Shown piece after piece: positions 1 through 12,579 of a DNA stretch of 57,033 nt (positions are counted from its first letter, which is position 1; each line of letters opens with the position of its first letter). The position numbers and the translations under genes were made by a program. The stretch is from an uncultured Pelagibacteraceae bacterium. GTDB lineage: Bacteria > Pseudomonadota > Alphaproteobacteria > Pelagibacterales > Pelagibacteraceae. Below the pieces are notes generated by a model, which saw only the letters and a program-made list of their open reading frames with translations, made no database searches and was not told where the DNA came from. Location of the stretch: positions 1 through 57,033 of the forward strand of contig CACPQC010000002.1 of the NCBI GenBank assembly GCA_902635975.1, read 5' to 3'.

Positions 1-1
1 C

Positions 2-172
2 ACACATAAGTCTTTATTCGATAACAGTATAGAAGGAATAAGATTAAAGAATAAACCTGTGTTCTCAGTTCAGTATCATCCTGAATCAAACCCAGGACCA
101 CAAGACAGCGTTTATTTATTTCAAGAATTTATTAACAACATGAGAAAGAATGCCAAAAAGAAAAGATCTTAA
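2..172 (+). CDS. carA: Carbamoyl-phosphate synthase small subunit, C-terminal fragment
   Basis: This is the 3' end of a gene that enters from the left edge; 56 codons are visible before the TAA at 170-172. The reading contains the [16 protein letters not shown] segment, the last catalytic block of the class I glutamine amidotransferase domain, in which the His and Glu of the Cys-His-Glu triad lie in HPE. CarA releases ammonia from glutamine and passes it to CarB for carbamoyl phosphate, which feeds pyrimidine and arginine synthesis. The end of the frame overlaps the carB start by 23 nt, so the two are probably translationally coupled. The N-terminal part lies outside the window. Confidence 0.93.
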   Translation, partial: THKSLFDNSIEGIRLKNKPVFSVQYHPESNPGPQDSVYLFQEFINNMRKNAKKKRS

Positions 173-3100
173 GAAAATATTAGTAGTTGGTGCTGGACCA
201 ATTATAATTGGTCAAGCCTGCGAATTTGATTATTCTGGTACACAGGCTTGTAAGGCATTAAAGGATGAAGGTTATAAAGTTGTTTTAATTAACTCAAATC
301 CAGCAACAATTATGACAGATCCAGATGTTGCTGACAGTACTTATATTGAGCCCATTACTCTAGAGGTTTTAGAAAAAATTTTAAAGAAAGAAAAACCAAA
401 TGCAATTCTTCCAACAATGGGTGGTCAAACTGCTCTCAACCTTGCAATGGAGGCTGAGAAAAAAGGAATTTTAAAAAAATATAAAATCGAATTAATTGGT
501 GCAAATTCAAGAGCTATCGCAAATGCCGAAGATAGAAAAAGGTTTAGAAAAAATATGATTGATATTGGTTTAGATCTTCCTAAATCTGAAATCGTAAACA
601 ATATAAAACAAGCCTCAAAAGTTTTAAAGAAAATAGGGTTACCTACAATAATTAGACCAGCTTTTACACTTGGGGGTTTAGGAGGAGGAATAGCAAAGAA
701 TAAAAAGGACTACTTTAAAATTGTCAAAAACGGTTTGCATGAGTCTCCTGTGAGCCAAGTTCTTGTAGAGGAATGTTTAGAGGGCTGGAAAGAATTTGAA
801 ATGGAAGTTGTAAGGGATAAAAAAGATAATTGTATAATTATTTGTTCAATAGAGAATATTGATCCCATGGGAATACATACTGGAGACTCGGTGACAGTCG
901 CTCCTGCACTCACCTTAACTGATAAAGAATATCAAGTAATGCGAAATGCCTCTATTGCATGTTTAAGAAAAATTGGAGTCGAGACAGGTGGTTCAAATGT
1001 CCAATTTGCAATTAATCCTAAAAATGGACGAATGGTTATAATCGAGATGAATCCCAGAGTATCAAGGTCATCTGCTCTTGCATCAAAAGCAACTGGGTTT
1101 CCTATTGCAAAAGTAGCTGCAAAACTTGCTGTCGGTTATACATTGGATGAATTAAAAAATGAAATAACCAAAGTAACTCCAGCATCATTTGAACCAAGTA
1201 TAGATTATGTTGTAACAAAAATTCCAAGATTTACTTTTGAAAAATTTTCAACTTCTCCTGAGGTTCTGGGCACGTCAATGAAATCTGTTGGAGAAGCAAT
1301 GGCAATTGGAAGAAATTTCAAAGAGTCTCTTCAAAAAGCATTGGTCTCTCTTGAAACTGGTTTTTCAGGATTAGACAGAATATTTAATTTAGATAAAAAA
1401 CAAATTGAGAAAAAACTTAAAGATAATATTCCTAATAAAATCCTGCTTGTTGCAGAAGCACTAAGAAAAAAAATAAATTTGAAAAAAATCTATAATTTAT
1501 CAAAAATTGATCCATGGTTCTTAAACCAAATTAAAGAAATAATAGATAGTGAATTTAAGATTAAGAGTAATGGATTACCAAAAAATTTTGATGATTTTAA
1601 TCTAATTAAATCAATGGGTTTTTCTGATAAAAAACTTTCTGAGCTGTCAAATTTATCTGAGGATATTGTAAGAAAAAAAAGAACTGCACTTAAAATTTTA
1701 CCAGTATTTAAAAAAGTTGATACTTGTGCAGCAGAATTTAGATCTTTTACACCATATATGTACTCAACATATCAGAGAAATTTCTCAATAAATTCAGAGT
1801 GTGAGGCTAATCCGTCTGCTAAAAAAAAGATTATTATATTAGGAGGAGGGCCTAATAGAATAGGACAAGGAATAGAATTTGATTACTGTTGTTGTCAGGC
1901 TAGTTTCGCACTAAAATCAGCAGGTTTTGAGACTATTATGGTAAACTGCAATCCTGAAACAGTCTCAACAGATTATGACACTAGTGATAGATTATATTTT
2001 GAACCGCTAAAAGAAGAGTATGTTTTTAATATTATTAAAAGGGAAAAAGATAAAGGAAATTTAGTTGGTATCATCACTCAGTTTGGTGGTCAAACTCCAA
2101 TCAAATTAGCTAAATTTTTATATATTAATAATCTTCCTATTTTAGGAACTCAATACTCATCTATTGACCTAGCAGAAGATAGGGACAGATTCAGAAACCT
2201 ATTAGAAAAATTAAATTTAAATCAAGCCAAAAGTGGAATTGCTAAAACTTTTAAACAAGCAATTGAGATATCCGAAAAAATAGGCTTACCTTTAATGGTA
2301 AGACCTTCTTATGTTCTTGGAGGAAGAGCCATGGAAATAGTTTATGAGAAAAGTCAGTTGAAAAATTTTGTGGAAGAGGCTTTTAAAGCTGCTGAAAAAA
2401 ATCCAATTCTTATCGATAAATTCATAGATCATGCAATGGAAGTTGATGTGGATGCTATATCCGATGGTAATCAAGTGCATGTTGCTGGGATCATGCAGCA
2501 TATCGAGGAAGCGGGAATTCATTCCGGTGACTCTGCGTGTAGCCTGCCTCCTGTTTCCATCAAGCCCTTTTTGATTAAAGAAATAGAGAGACAAACAAAA
2601 AATTTAGCTCTAGCTCTAAAAGTGAAAGGTTTCATGAACGTTCAATTTGCAATTAAAAAAGATGAAATTTTTGTAATTGAAGTAAACCCAAGAGCAAGCC
2701 GAACAGTTCCTTTCGTATCAAAAGCAAAAGGGCTGCCGTTAGCAAAAATAGCCTCGAGAGTTATGGCTGGTGAGAAACTCTCAAAATTTAATTTGAAAGA
2801 TAAATCTAAAGGTATGTTTGCAGTAAAGGAGGCAGTTTTTCCATTTAATAAATTTCCTAACAGTGACCTATTATTAGGTCCAGAAATGAAATCAACCGGA
2901 GAAGTAATGGGATTTGACAAAAATTTTGGAATGGCGTATGCAAAAAGCCAAATAGCATCCTCTAATTCATTGCCTACTAAAGGACTAGCTTTTTTATCAT
3001 TAAAAAATTCTCATAAAGATGAAGGTATTGGACTTGCAAAAGAACTTATTAAACTAGAATTTGCTTTATGTGCAACAAAAGGAACCGCAGAATATATCCA

Positions 3101-3374
3101 AAAACATGGCATGAAGTGTAAAATTATAAATAAAGTAAGTAGCGGATCACCTCATATAGTTGATGTTCTAGACTCAAAAAAAATAGCCTTAGTTATTAAT
3201 ACTGGTGGAGGCAATACAGAGCACAGATTAAATGATGCCATTGCTTTAAGAAGAGCGACACTTAAAAATAAAGTGCCTTACTGCACAAATATGTCAACTG
3301 CTCTAGCATGTATTGAGGGTATCAAATCACTTAAAACAAAAAAATTAGAAGTTACATCGCTGCAAAATGTTTAG
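150..3374 (+). CDS. carB: Carbamoyl-phosphate synthase large subunit
   Basis: A full-length 1074-aa CarB, the usual size. It shows the internal duplication of the family: an N-terminal carboxyphosphate half beginning with [17 protein letters not shown] (about residues 15-31) and a carbamoyl-phosphate half beginning with [15 protein letters not shown] (about 565-580). Each half has an ATP-grasp fold with the RPSYVLGG or RPAFTLGG loop and a metal-binding EVNPR or EMNPR block. The last 130 residues form the MGS-like regulatory domain. It works with CarA (overlapping upstream) in cytoplasmic pyrimidine and arginine synthesis. Its stop overlaps by 3-4 nt the stop of the convergent oxygenase gene, leaving no room for a classical terminator. 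Confidence 0.98.
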   Translation: MPKRKDLKKILVVGAGPIIIGQACEFDYSGTQACKALKDEGYKVVLINSNPATIMTDPDVADSTYIEPITLEVLEKILKKEKPNAILPTMGGQTALNLAMEAEKKGILKKYKIELIGANSRAIANAEDRKRFRKNMIDIGLDLPKSEIVNNIKQASKVLKKIGLPTIIRPAFTLGGLGGGIAKNKKDYFKIVKNGLHESPVSQVLVEECLEGWKEFEMEVVRDKKDNCIIICSIENIDPMGIHTGDSVTVAPALTLTDKEYQVMRNASIACLRKIGVETGGSNVQFAINPKNGRMVIIEMNPRVSRSSALASKATGFPIAKVAAKLAVGYTLDELKNEITKVTPASFEPSIDYVVTKIPRFTFEKFSTSPEVLGTSMKSVGEAMAIGRNFKESLQKALVSLETGFSGLDRIFNLDKKQIEKKLKDNIPNKILLVAEALRKKINLKKIYNLSKIDPWFLNQIKEIIDSEFKIKSNGLPKNFDDFNLIKSMGFSDKKLSELSNLSEDIVRKKRTALKILPVFKKVDTCAAEFRSFTPYMYSTYQRNFSINSECEANPSAKKKIIILGGGPNRIGQGIEFDYCCCQASFALKSAGFETIMVNCNPETVSTDYDTSDRLYFEPLKEEYVFNIIKREKDKGNLVGIITQFGGQTPIKLAKFLYINNLPILGTQYSSIDLAEDRDRFRNLLEKLNLNQAKSGIAKTFKQAIEISEKIGLPLMVRPSYVLGGRAMEIVYEKSQLKNFVEEAFKAAEKNPILIDKFIDHAMEVDVDAISDGNQVHVAGIMQHIEEAGIHSGDSACSLPPVSIKPFLIKEIERQTKNLALALKVKGFMNVQFAIKKDEIFVIEVNPRASRTVPFVSKAKGLPLAKIASRVMAGEKLSKFNLKDKSKGMFAVKEAVFPFNKFPNSDLLLGPEMKSTGEVMGFDKNFGMAYAKSQIASSNSLPTKGLAFLSLKNSHKDEGIGLAKELIKLEFALCATKGTAEYIQKHGMKCKIINKVSSGSPHIVDVLDSKKIALVINTGGGNTEHRLNDAIALRRATLKNKVPYCTNMSTALACIEGIKSLKTKKLEVTSLQNV

Positions 3375-4033
3375 TCAACTTTCCAATCGGTCTTAAATGT
3401 GACATAGTTAACTTGAATACATCTTCTTTCTTTAATAATTTTTTTCTTTTCCATACCATGCCATGTGTTTGGACCGCTTGTAAATAAGTAACCGTAATTA
3501 TGCTTGTAGGGAACAGTCTTAACCTTTTCTAGTTTTTCATTGTAAAAATCAGTCCCTAAATCCTCAGACTCGTTTGCATTGTTCACAAAAATAAGTCCTG
3601 ACATTAATTTTTCTTTAATATCGCAATGTGGCTTTAACCAAAAACCTTCACGATCACATATAACTTCAAGTCTTACATATGAACCAGATAAATCTTTGTT
3701 AATCATTTTTGAAATAGCTTGGCATGTTTCTTTAGATTGAAGTTCATTAATGAATTTTACTAAATTTGGAAAATGTGATGCATTTTCTTTTGTAACAAAA
3801 CATCTAAATTTTATCGCCTTACCACCCGAAGCTATACCTTCTCTAAATTCTGCAGCACCACCGTCTATTGCCCTTGTGCCATCGTAATTAAGGTTATGCT
3901 TACTTACGTCGGGAATATCTGCGCCTTCAATTTCTTTAATTGCTGCTTCACTTAAAGCGTTGTTGTATTCCCAGTGATTGAATGGAAATTCATACTTTTT
4001 TGAATTTTTTAATATAGAATTAAGAAAAGTCAT
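3371..4033 (-). CDS. 2-oxoglutarate/Fe(II)-dependent oxygenase family protein
   Basis: A 220-aa cytoplasmic protein without a signal peptide or membrane segment. The metal triad of the 2OG-Fe(II) dioxygenase fold can be read as H136 and D138 (KPHCDIK) and the distal H192 (NTWHGME); R203 or R204 in [11 protein letters not shown] is a candidate for the 2-oxoglutarate carboxylate contact. The surrounding pattern (strand before Hx[14 protein letters not shown]) resembles prolyl-4-hydroxylase-like oxygenases, but the substrate cannot be told. Its start lies inside the 3' end of the upstream ELM1-like gene (14-nt overlap), so the two form one minus-strand unit. It converges with carB with overlapping stops. 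A small-molecule or protein hydroxylase is equally possible. Confidence 0.75.
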   Translation of the reverse strand: MTFLNSILKNSKKYEFPFNHWEYNNALSEAAIKEIEGADIPDVSKHNLNYDGTRAIDGGAAEFREGIASGGKAIKFRCFVTKENASHFPNLVKFINELQSKETCQAISKMINKDLSGSYVRLEVICDREGFWLKPHCDIKEKLMSGLIFVNNANESEDLGTDFYNEKLEKVKTVPYKHNYGYLFTSGPNTWHGMEKKKIIKERRCIQVNYVTFKTDWKVD

Positions 4034-4970
4034 AATCTTTAAATTGTTTCTCTATATATCCCGATATTCTATGAGTTTCATTAAGTTTTTTATAACTCCA
4101 CTCTTCTACTTTATCCTCTAGGTTTTTAATTATATCTAATGATTTAAAAAGCTCAAAAAATTTTTGAAATCGTATATTTTTTTTTATAGATGGCATTTGA
4201 GCCACATATATAGGTCTTCCTGTCATAGCTGCCTCTGATATCATAGAAGTAGAGTCACATGTTACAATAATATGATCAGCTAGACTAAGTGCTGACAAAT
4301 AAGCTTTTTTATCGATATCTGAAATTATAATCTGATCATCATCAAAAAAGTTTTGTGCTTTATCTACTGTTTCTTTTGGTGTTCTCATTGAAGGTATAAA
4401 AATTAATTGATAACCCTGATTGATAAAATTTTTTTTAGTTTGAATAAAAATTTTTTCAATTATTTCATCGTTAAAATCGTAATATTTATTAGGACCTCCA
4501 GCAATAAACACTATAACTTTTTTTTTCTTAATTCGGGGTTTAAGATAATTAGCATTTTCTAATAATTCTGCTTCAGTAAGATAATGAATTGCACCTTTAG
4601 TTTTTAAAACATTTATACCCTCAAGACCATCATGCTCTGGTGCTACGACATAATCAAAATTATTTAATGATACTTTTGGATCCTGAATATGAATATTCAT
4701 TATTTTATTTCCAAATTTATTTTTTAAAAAAATTGATGGAACTACACTTTTTCTTCCACATGAAATTACTATATTAAATTTCTTTGAAATATCATTTTTA
4801 AAAACAAAATCTTTTACAGGGGTTAATTTTGGAGGAATCATTTTCCAAAAACTATTTAGCTCAATTTTCTCGTGTATAAATTCAAGATTGAGAGCTTTGG
4901 CAAGCCCCTCTACTTGGCTAATCATACCATGCATTCCCTCGGTCAATAATAAACCTTTTAATTTAGTCAT
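4020..4970 (-). CDS. ELM1-like (DUF1022) protein, putative glycosyltransferase fold
   Basis: A 316-aa protein matching the bacterial family related to plant mitochondrial fission factor ELM1. Typical segments are the N-terminal LTEGMHGMISQVEGLAKAL, the central HIQDPKV block, the FIAGGPNKYYDF turn that opens the second Rossmann-like half, and VTCDSTSMISEAAMTGRPIYV near residue 245, which looks like the nucleotide-sugar site of GT-B glycosyltransferases. Bacterial members are widespread in alphaproteobacteria, often near envelope genes, but their reaction is not established. It is the first gene of a two-gene minus-strand unit with the 2OG oxygenase and is divergent from trxB with only 21 bp between the start codons. 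Confidence 0.75.
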   Translation of the reverse strand: MTKLKGLLLTEGMHGMISQVEGLAKALNLEFIHEKIELNSFWKMIPPKLTPVKDFVFKNDISKKFNIVISCGRKSVVPSIFLKNKFGNKIMNIHIQDPKVSLNNFDYVVAPEHDGLEGINVLKTKGAIHYLTEAELLENANYLKPRIKKKKVIVFIAGGPNKYYDFNDEIIEKIFIQTKKNFINQGYQLIFIPSMRTPKETVDKAQNFFDDDQIIISDIDKKAYLSALSLADHIIVTCDSTSMISEAAMTGRPIYVAQMPSIKKNIRFQKFFELFKSLDIIKNLEDKVEEWSYKKLNETHRISGYIEKQFKDYDFS

Positions 4971-4991
4971 TAATCACTATATAGCTGTCAT

Positions 4992-5936
4992 ATGAATCAA
5001 AATCCAACTAAACACACAAAAGTGTTAATAATTGGATCCGGTCCTGCTGGATATACAGCTGCAGTTTATGCTGCTAGAGCAATGTTAAATCCAATTTTAG
5101 TTTATGGATCGGAACCTGGAGGTCAATTAACCACAACAACGGATGTTGAAAATTTTCCTGGATTTGCTGATGTGATTCAAGGTCCGTGGCTTATGGATCA
5201 AATGAAAGAACAAGCAAAAGCAGTTGGAACAGAAATGATTCAAGATCATATAAGTTCAGTAAATTTAAAAACATCGCCTTTTGAAGCTATCGGTGACACT
5301 GGTCAAAAATATACTGCTGATAGTATAATTATCTCTACAGGAGCCCAGGCTAGGTGGTTGAATATTAAATCTGAACAAGATTTTAGAGGATTTGGTGTAT
5401 CAGCGTGTGCGACGTGTGATGGTTTTTTCTTTAAAGATAAAGAAGTTGCTGTTGTAGGTGGGGGTAATGCTGCTGTTGAGGAAGCTATGTTTCTCACAAA
5501 ATTTGCATCAAAAGTAAAATTAATTCATAGAAGAGATAGTTTAAGAGCTGAAAAAATGCTCCAAAAAAAACTTATGGAAAATAAAAAAATTGAAATTATT
5601 TGGGATACTGTCGTTGAGGATGTAATTGGAGACAAAGATCCGAAAAATGTTAAAGGCATCAAAGTTAAAAATGTAAAAACAAATGAAATTGATGAAATAA
5701 AATTAGATGGTGTATTCATTGCTATTGGTCATGACCCTGCAACCCAGTTATTTAAAGATCAACTTAATATGGATAAAGAAGGTTACTTAATAACAAAACC
5801 AGACTCTACGGAGACAAATATACCAGGTGTTTATGCAGCTGGAGATGTGAAAGATAAAACATTTAGGCAGGCAGTTACTGCTGCTGGCATGGGATGTATG
5901 GCAGCGCTAGAGGCTGAGAAGTTTTTATCTCATTAA
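4992..5936 (+). CDS. trxB: Thioredoxin reductase (NADPH)
   Basis: A 314-aa low-molecular-weight thioredoxin reductase. It has the FAD-binding GSGPAG at residues 15-20, the redox-active CATC at 139-142 (SACATCDGFFF), the NADPH-binding GGGNAAVEE after it, and the C-terminal FAD block PGVYAAGDVKDKTFRQAVTA. It passes electrons from NADPH to thioredoxin in the cytoplasm, supporting the peroxiredoxin and ribonucleotide reductase systems. The ORF is followed after one base by the ADP-ribosylglycohydrolase-like gene, so the two are probably co-transcribed. Confidence 0.97.
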   Translation: MNQNPTKHTKVLIIGSGPAGYTAAVYAARAMLNPILVYGSEPGGQLTTTTDVENFPGFADVIQGPWLMDQMKEQAKAVGTEMIQDHISSVNLKTSPFEAIGDTGQKYTADSIIISTGAQARWLNIKSEQDFRGFGVSACATCDGFFFKDKEVAVVGGGNAAVEEAMFLTKFASKVKLIHRRDSLRAEKMLQKKLMENKKIEIIWDTVVEDVIGDKDPKNVKGIKVKNVKTNEIDEIKLDGVFIAIGHDPATQLFKDQLNMDKEGYLITKPDSTETNIPGVYAAGDVKDKTFRQAVTAAGMGCMAALEAEKFLSH

Positions 5937-5937
5937 A

Positions 5938-6885
5938 GTGAAAAATAATCTCCATGTATTCTTAGGGGCTACAGTAGCGGATGCAGCAGCAAGACCATTG
6001 CATTGGGTATATAATCAAAAAAAACTGCTAGAGTATATTAGAGGTAAGAAAGACTTTACTTTCTTAAAAAAAAATAAAAGTCCTTTTTATAATATTAAAA
6101 CTGGAAAAGTCTCTGGATATAATGATGTTGGCCAAGTGATGTTTAAAACATTGCTTGATGGAGATGAAAATTTAGAAAAAAATTTTAGAAAGAATATCCT
6201 TAAAAATTTTGGTCCTGGAAGCAAATATTGGAAAAATTTGAGACTAAGGTCGAGGTATAAAAAAGTTAAAGATTGGCGTGGCTTAATAAAAGGACCGTGG
6301 ATACATCAAAATATAATAGAGACTGTAAACAATATTAAATCAAAAAAAAAAATTTCTGGTGGAATGAAAGTAAATGAGTCAGACGGTTTTTGTGCAATGC
6401 TGCCTTTTTTTCTTTACGGCCATAATTTAAAAAGTTTAGAAAAAACCATGAAAATTGTTACTGTTTCAAAAATCAGCATAAAGTATGCACTCGCAAAATT
6501 TTATCTAATTGATCTTGCATTAAAGGGAGCGAAAGATCCCATTAATAAATTTATAAAAAAATTCAATGGTAATTTATTATTTAAAGAAATTGTCAAAGAT
6601 ATAAAAAAGATCAAAAAATTTAAATCAAAATTTGATACTAATACAATCAAAAAACTAGGAATGGCCTGCAGTTATCCAGGAACTTTTAACAGTTCAATAT
6701 ATACAATTATAAATTCAAAAAATTATAAAGATGCGATATTAAAAACTATCAAGGCCGGCGGTTGTAATTGTTCTAGGGCAAATTTTGTTGGAGCATACTT
6801 TGCTTCACTAAAGGGTATTAATTCCATTCCAAAATCTTGGATTAAAAAGACTATTCCTGCAAAAAAGATTCTAAATCAAAAATAA
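5938..6885 (+). CDS. ADP-ribosylglycohydrolase / crystallin J1-like protein, metal site altered
   Basis: A 315-aa all-helical protein starting with GTG one base after the trxB stop. The N-terminus (GATVADAAARPLHWVYN) and the C-terminal AGGCNCSRANFVGAYFASLKG identify the ADP-ribosylglycohydrolase superfamily, crystallin-J1-like branch. In catalytic relatives the C-terminal block reads GGD-x-D/C with Asp binding the metal ions. Here that Asp is Cys276, and the N-terminal T-D-D motif is not recognisable (GYNDVGQ instead). The fold is likely kept while hydrolase activity on ADP-ribose is doubtful. A role in a trxB-linked redox process is only a guess from adjacency. It ends one base before the convergent aminotransferase. 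Confidence 0.72.
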   Translation: MKNNLHVFLGATVADAAARPLHWVYNQKKLLEYIRGKKDFTFLKKNKSPFYNIKTGKVSGYNDVGQVMFKTLLDGDENLEKNFRKNILKNFGPGSKYWKNLRLRSRYKKVKDWRGLIKGPWIHQNIIETVNNIKSKKKISGGMKVNESDGFCAMLPFFLYGHNLKSLEKTMKIVTVSKISIKYALAKFYLIDLALKGAKDPINKFIKKFNGNLLFKEIVKDIKKIKKFKSKFDTNTIKKLGMACSYPGTFNSSIYTIINSKNYKDAILKTIKAGGCNCSRANFVGAYFASLKGINSIPKSWIKKTIPAKKILNQK

Positions 6886-10267
<3,382 letters not shown>

Positions 10268-10286
<19 letters not shown>

Positions 10287-11023
10287 TTATTACTGGTGGA
10301 GCAACAAGAATTGGTGCTGCAATAGCTGAAAAATTATCAGGTCCAAATAAGCAAATTGTAATTCAATACAATAAATCTAAGTCAAAAGCTGAAAATCTAA
10401 AAAAAAAACTTCAAAATTATGGAACAAAAATTTATTTAGTTAAAGGAGATCTTAGTAGGGAAAAAGATATCATTAAAGTTGTTAAATTTTCAAAATCAAA
10501 ATTGAAATTTTTTGACTGCTTAGTAAACAATGCTTCAATATTTGAAAATGACAAATTAGAAAATTTTAACTCTAAGAGTTGGGAAAAACATATTTCTACA
10601 AATCTTAAAGCGCCTGCTCTTTTATCAAAAGAGTTTTCAAAGAATATTAGGAGCAAAAATAACAATATTATCAATATAATCGATCAAAGAGTATTTAAGC
10701 TTACCCCATATTTCTTCTCGTACACATTAAGTAAAACAGGCCTTTATACCTTAACCAAAACAAGCGCGATGAGTTTATCACCAAACATAAGAGTTAATGG
10801 AATAGCCCCTGGACCAACAATTAAAAACAAAAGACAATCGGAAAAACATTTTAAAAATCAATATTTAGCTACACCACTAAAACAGCAAGTTGATGTTAAT
10901 GAGATTTGTAATGCAGTTGACTTTTTTATTAAAAACAGTTCTATTACAGGACAAGTTTTAGCAATAGATAGTGGTCAAAGCTTAAATTGGCAGACACCAG
11001 ATATAATGAAAGGCAAAGAATGA
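10268..11023 (+). CDS. SDR-family pteridine reductase-like protein (FolM/PTR1 type)
   Basis: A 251-aa short-chain dehydrogenase/reductase. The cofactor motif is TGGATRIG (residues 9-16), followed by NNAS (87-90). In place of the usual catalytic Ser there is Asp139 (INIIDQR), followed by Tyr152 and Lys156 (SYTLSK). The D-Y-K spacing of 13 and 4 equals that of trypanosomatid pteridine reductase PTR1 (D181, Y194, K198), and FolM-type reductases share this pattern. It is therefore likely to reduce dihydropterins or dihydrofolate with NADPH. The dihydroneopterin aldolase gene folB lies two genes downstream in the same run, which fits. Overlaps uvrB by 19 nt and the hydrolase gene by 4 nt (ATGA). 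Confidence 0.82.
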
Positions 11024-12153
11024 AAAGAGTAATACTAGTAATACTTGCTATTTTTTTTACAACAAATCTTTTAGCACATTCAACAAATATAAATTTTGAC
11101 TCTAAGGCAAATTGTACTAAAAAAAAATCAATGTTGAATGGTATTGCTAAATTAAAGACTCACAAAGGTGGAGAGATAATAAAATTTAATTCATATACTG
11201 GATTTGATCAAAGAACAGTATTAATAGATGGACATCTCAGAAATCCAATTGAGATTACAGGATATTTACAATTACCAAAAGGAACTGATAAAGTTCCGAT
11301 AGTAATTTATACTCATAGCAGTGGCGGCCCAGGCGATTATGTATGGAATGACTTTGTGTATCATGCTGCACAAAATCTTTTAAAAGAAGGTATAGGTGTT
11401 ATGTATATAGATAATTTTTGTCCTAGAGGTGCAAGAGAAACTTGGAGAGATCAATCTAAAGTTCCTCTTATTAATGGTGCCATTGATGCTATGATGGCGT
11501 TAAAAGTTTTACAATCACATCCAAGATCAAATGGAAAATTTGGTACCACCGGTCACTCTAGAGGTGGAACAAACTCCTTGTTTTTAGCTGATGTAAAATT
11601 TACTTCAAAATTTCTTGAAGGCACGAAAGGTTTTGATGCAATTCTACCAGAAGCAGCTGAATGTAGAATGGCTGGTTTTTTTGCGGAACCAGAATTAACG
11701 TCTAACACGACTTTACTTGTGGTACACGGAGGTGCAGATGATTGGACTTTAGCTAAGTTTTGTAAAGAACACGCAGAGAGAATTAAAGCTCCTCCAGGAA
11801 AAGTAAAAATTGATATTAAAGAAGGTTGGTATCATGTATGGCATGCAGGTAAAAAACCTTGGAGAGAAAAAATGGCGATGACTCTTCATGATTGTCCAGA
11901 TGTATATGTTGATAATAACGGCATTGTTACTAATCCAATATGGAAAGAATGGCTAATAGATAAATATAAGATTTATCCAAGTGAAGAGGCATGGTATGAA
12001 GCTGCTCAAAATGAACCAAGAAAAACTTTTAAAAAAATTTTTAAAGCTATGAAAAAAGAAAAGTGTCTCTCTAGAGGTGTAACAATAGGTGGAGATAATA
12101 TGAATTTATATATGCCTCAATTTATCAATTTCTTTAAGGAAAATTTACTCTAA
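11020..12153 (+). CDS. Exported dienelactone-hydrolase-like alpha/beta hydrolase
   Basis: I chose the ATG at 11020 because it overlaps the preceding stop (ATGA) and begins a clear signal peptide ([19 protein letters not shown]); an in-frame start further upstream would put this peptide internal. The mature protein of about 355 aa has an alpha/beta-hydrolase fold: oxyanion strand VIYTHSSGGPGD, nucleophile elbow GHSRGG, acid Asp in VVHGGADDWT, and a C-terminal His in EGWYHVWHAG. The dienelactone hydrolase group cleaves small esters or lactones, but the substrate is unknown. A periplasmic hydrolase inside a folate/DNA-repair run is unexpected. It abuts folB directly. Confidence 0.82.
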   Translation: MKRVILVILAIFFTTNLLAHSTNINFDSKANCTKKKSMLNGIAKLKTHKGGEIIKFNSYTGFDQRTVLIDGHLRNPIEITGYLQLPKGTDKVPIVIYTHSSGGPGDYVWNDFVYHAAQNLLKEGIGVMYIDNFCPRGARETWRDQSKVPLINGAIDAMMALKVLQSHPRSNGKFGTTGHSRGGTNSLFLADVKFTSKFLEGTKGFDAILPEAAECRMAGFFAEPELTSNTTLLVVHGGADDWTLAKFCKEHAERIKAPPGKVKIDIKEGWYHVWHAGKKPWREKMAMTLHDCPDVYVDNNGIVTNPIWKEWLIDKYKIYPSEEAWYEAAQNEPRKTFKKIFKAMKKEKCLSRGVTIGGDNMNLYMPQFINFFKENLL

Positions 12154-12579
12154 ATGAAAAAAAATAATCTAAAGGTTGTAAAAATAGATAAAAACAAAAG
12201 CTTATTTAATTATGAGAAAAAAATTCTCATTAATGAACTTATTCTAGATTTGAAGCTTGGTTATTATGATTTTGAAAAAGAGAAAGCACAAAAAGTAAAA
12301 TTTAGTCTTGAAATTGATTATCTAGATAAAAAACCCTCTAATGATAAAGATCTCAGATCGATAGTTAATTATGCAACCATTGTTAAATTAATTAAAAAAC
12401 TTATTAAAAAGAAGCATTATAATTTTCTAGAAACTCTAGCTGAAGCTGTTTTTGATGAACTATTTAAAGATAAAAGAATTGCAAAGATAATGTTGAAAAT
12501 TGAAAAATTAGAAATTCTTAAAGAATGTTCATCTGTTGGTATACAAATTACCAAAAAAAGAAGTCATGATAAGTTCTAA
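12154..12579 (+). CDS. folB: Dihydroneopterin aldolase
   Basis: A 141-aa FolB-type protein. After an N-terminal extension of about 25 residues the family core follows: [21 protein letters not shown] (ring-stacking Tyr and the catalytic Glu region), [12 protein letters not shown] in the middle, [14 protein letters not shown], and a late KIEKLEIL strand with the active-site Lys. FolB converts 7,8-dihydroneopterin to 6-hydroxymethyl-dihydropterin and glycolaldehyde in folate synthesis. The start abuts the hydrolase stop with no gap, and its last 14 nt overlap uvrC. The N-terminal extension is longer than in the usual 118-125-aa family. Confidence 0.88.
   Translation: MKKNNLKVVKIDKNKSLFNYEKKILINELILDLKLGYYDFEKEKAQKVKFSLEIDYLDKKPSNDKDLRSIVNYATIVKLIKKLIKKKHYNFLETLAEAVFDELFKDKRIAKIMLKIEKLEILKECSSVGIQITKKRSHDKF

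Noticed and set aside
4992..5936. trxB as part of the rhodopsin-ferredoxin-thioredoxin reductase group known from SAR11
   Set aside because: No rhodopsin or ferredoxin gene is adjacent; this is an ordinary CATC thioredoxin reductase.
12536..12565. TTG start for uvrC 30 nt upstream
   Set aside because: The ATG at 12566 fits the family N-terminus and the smaller overlap with folB; the extra ten residues have no counterpart I recognise.
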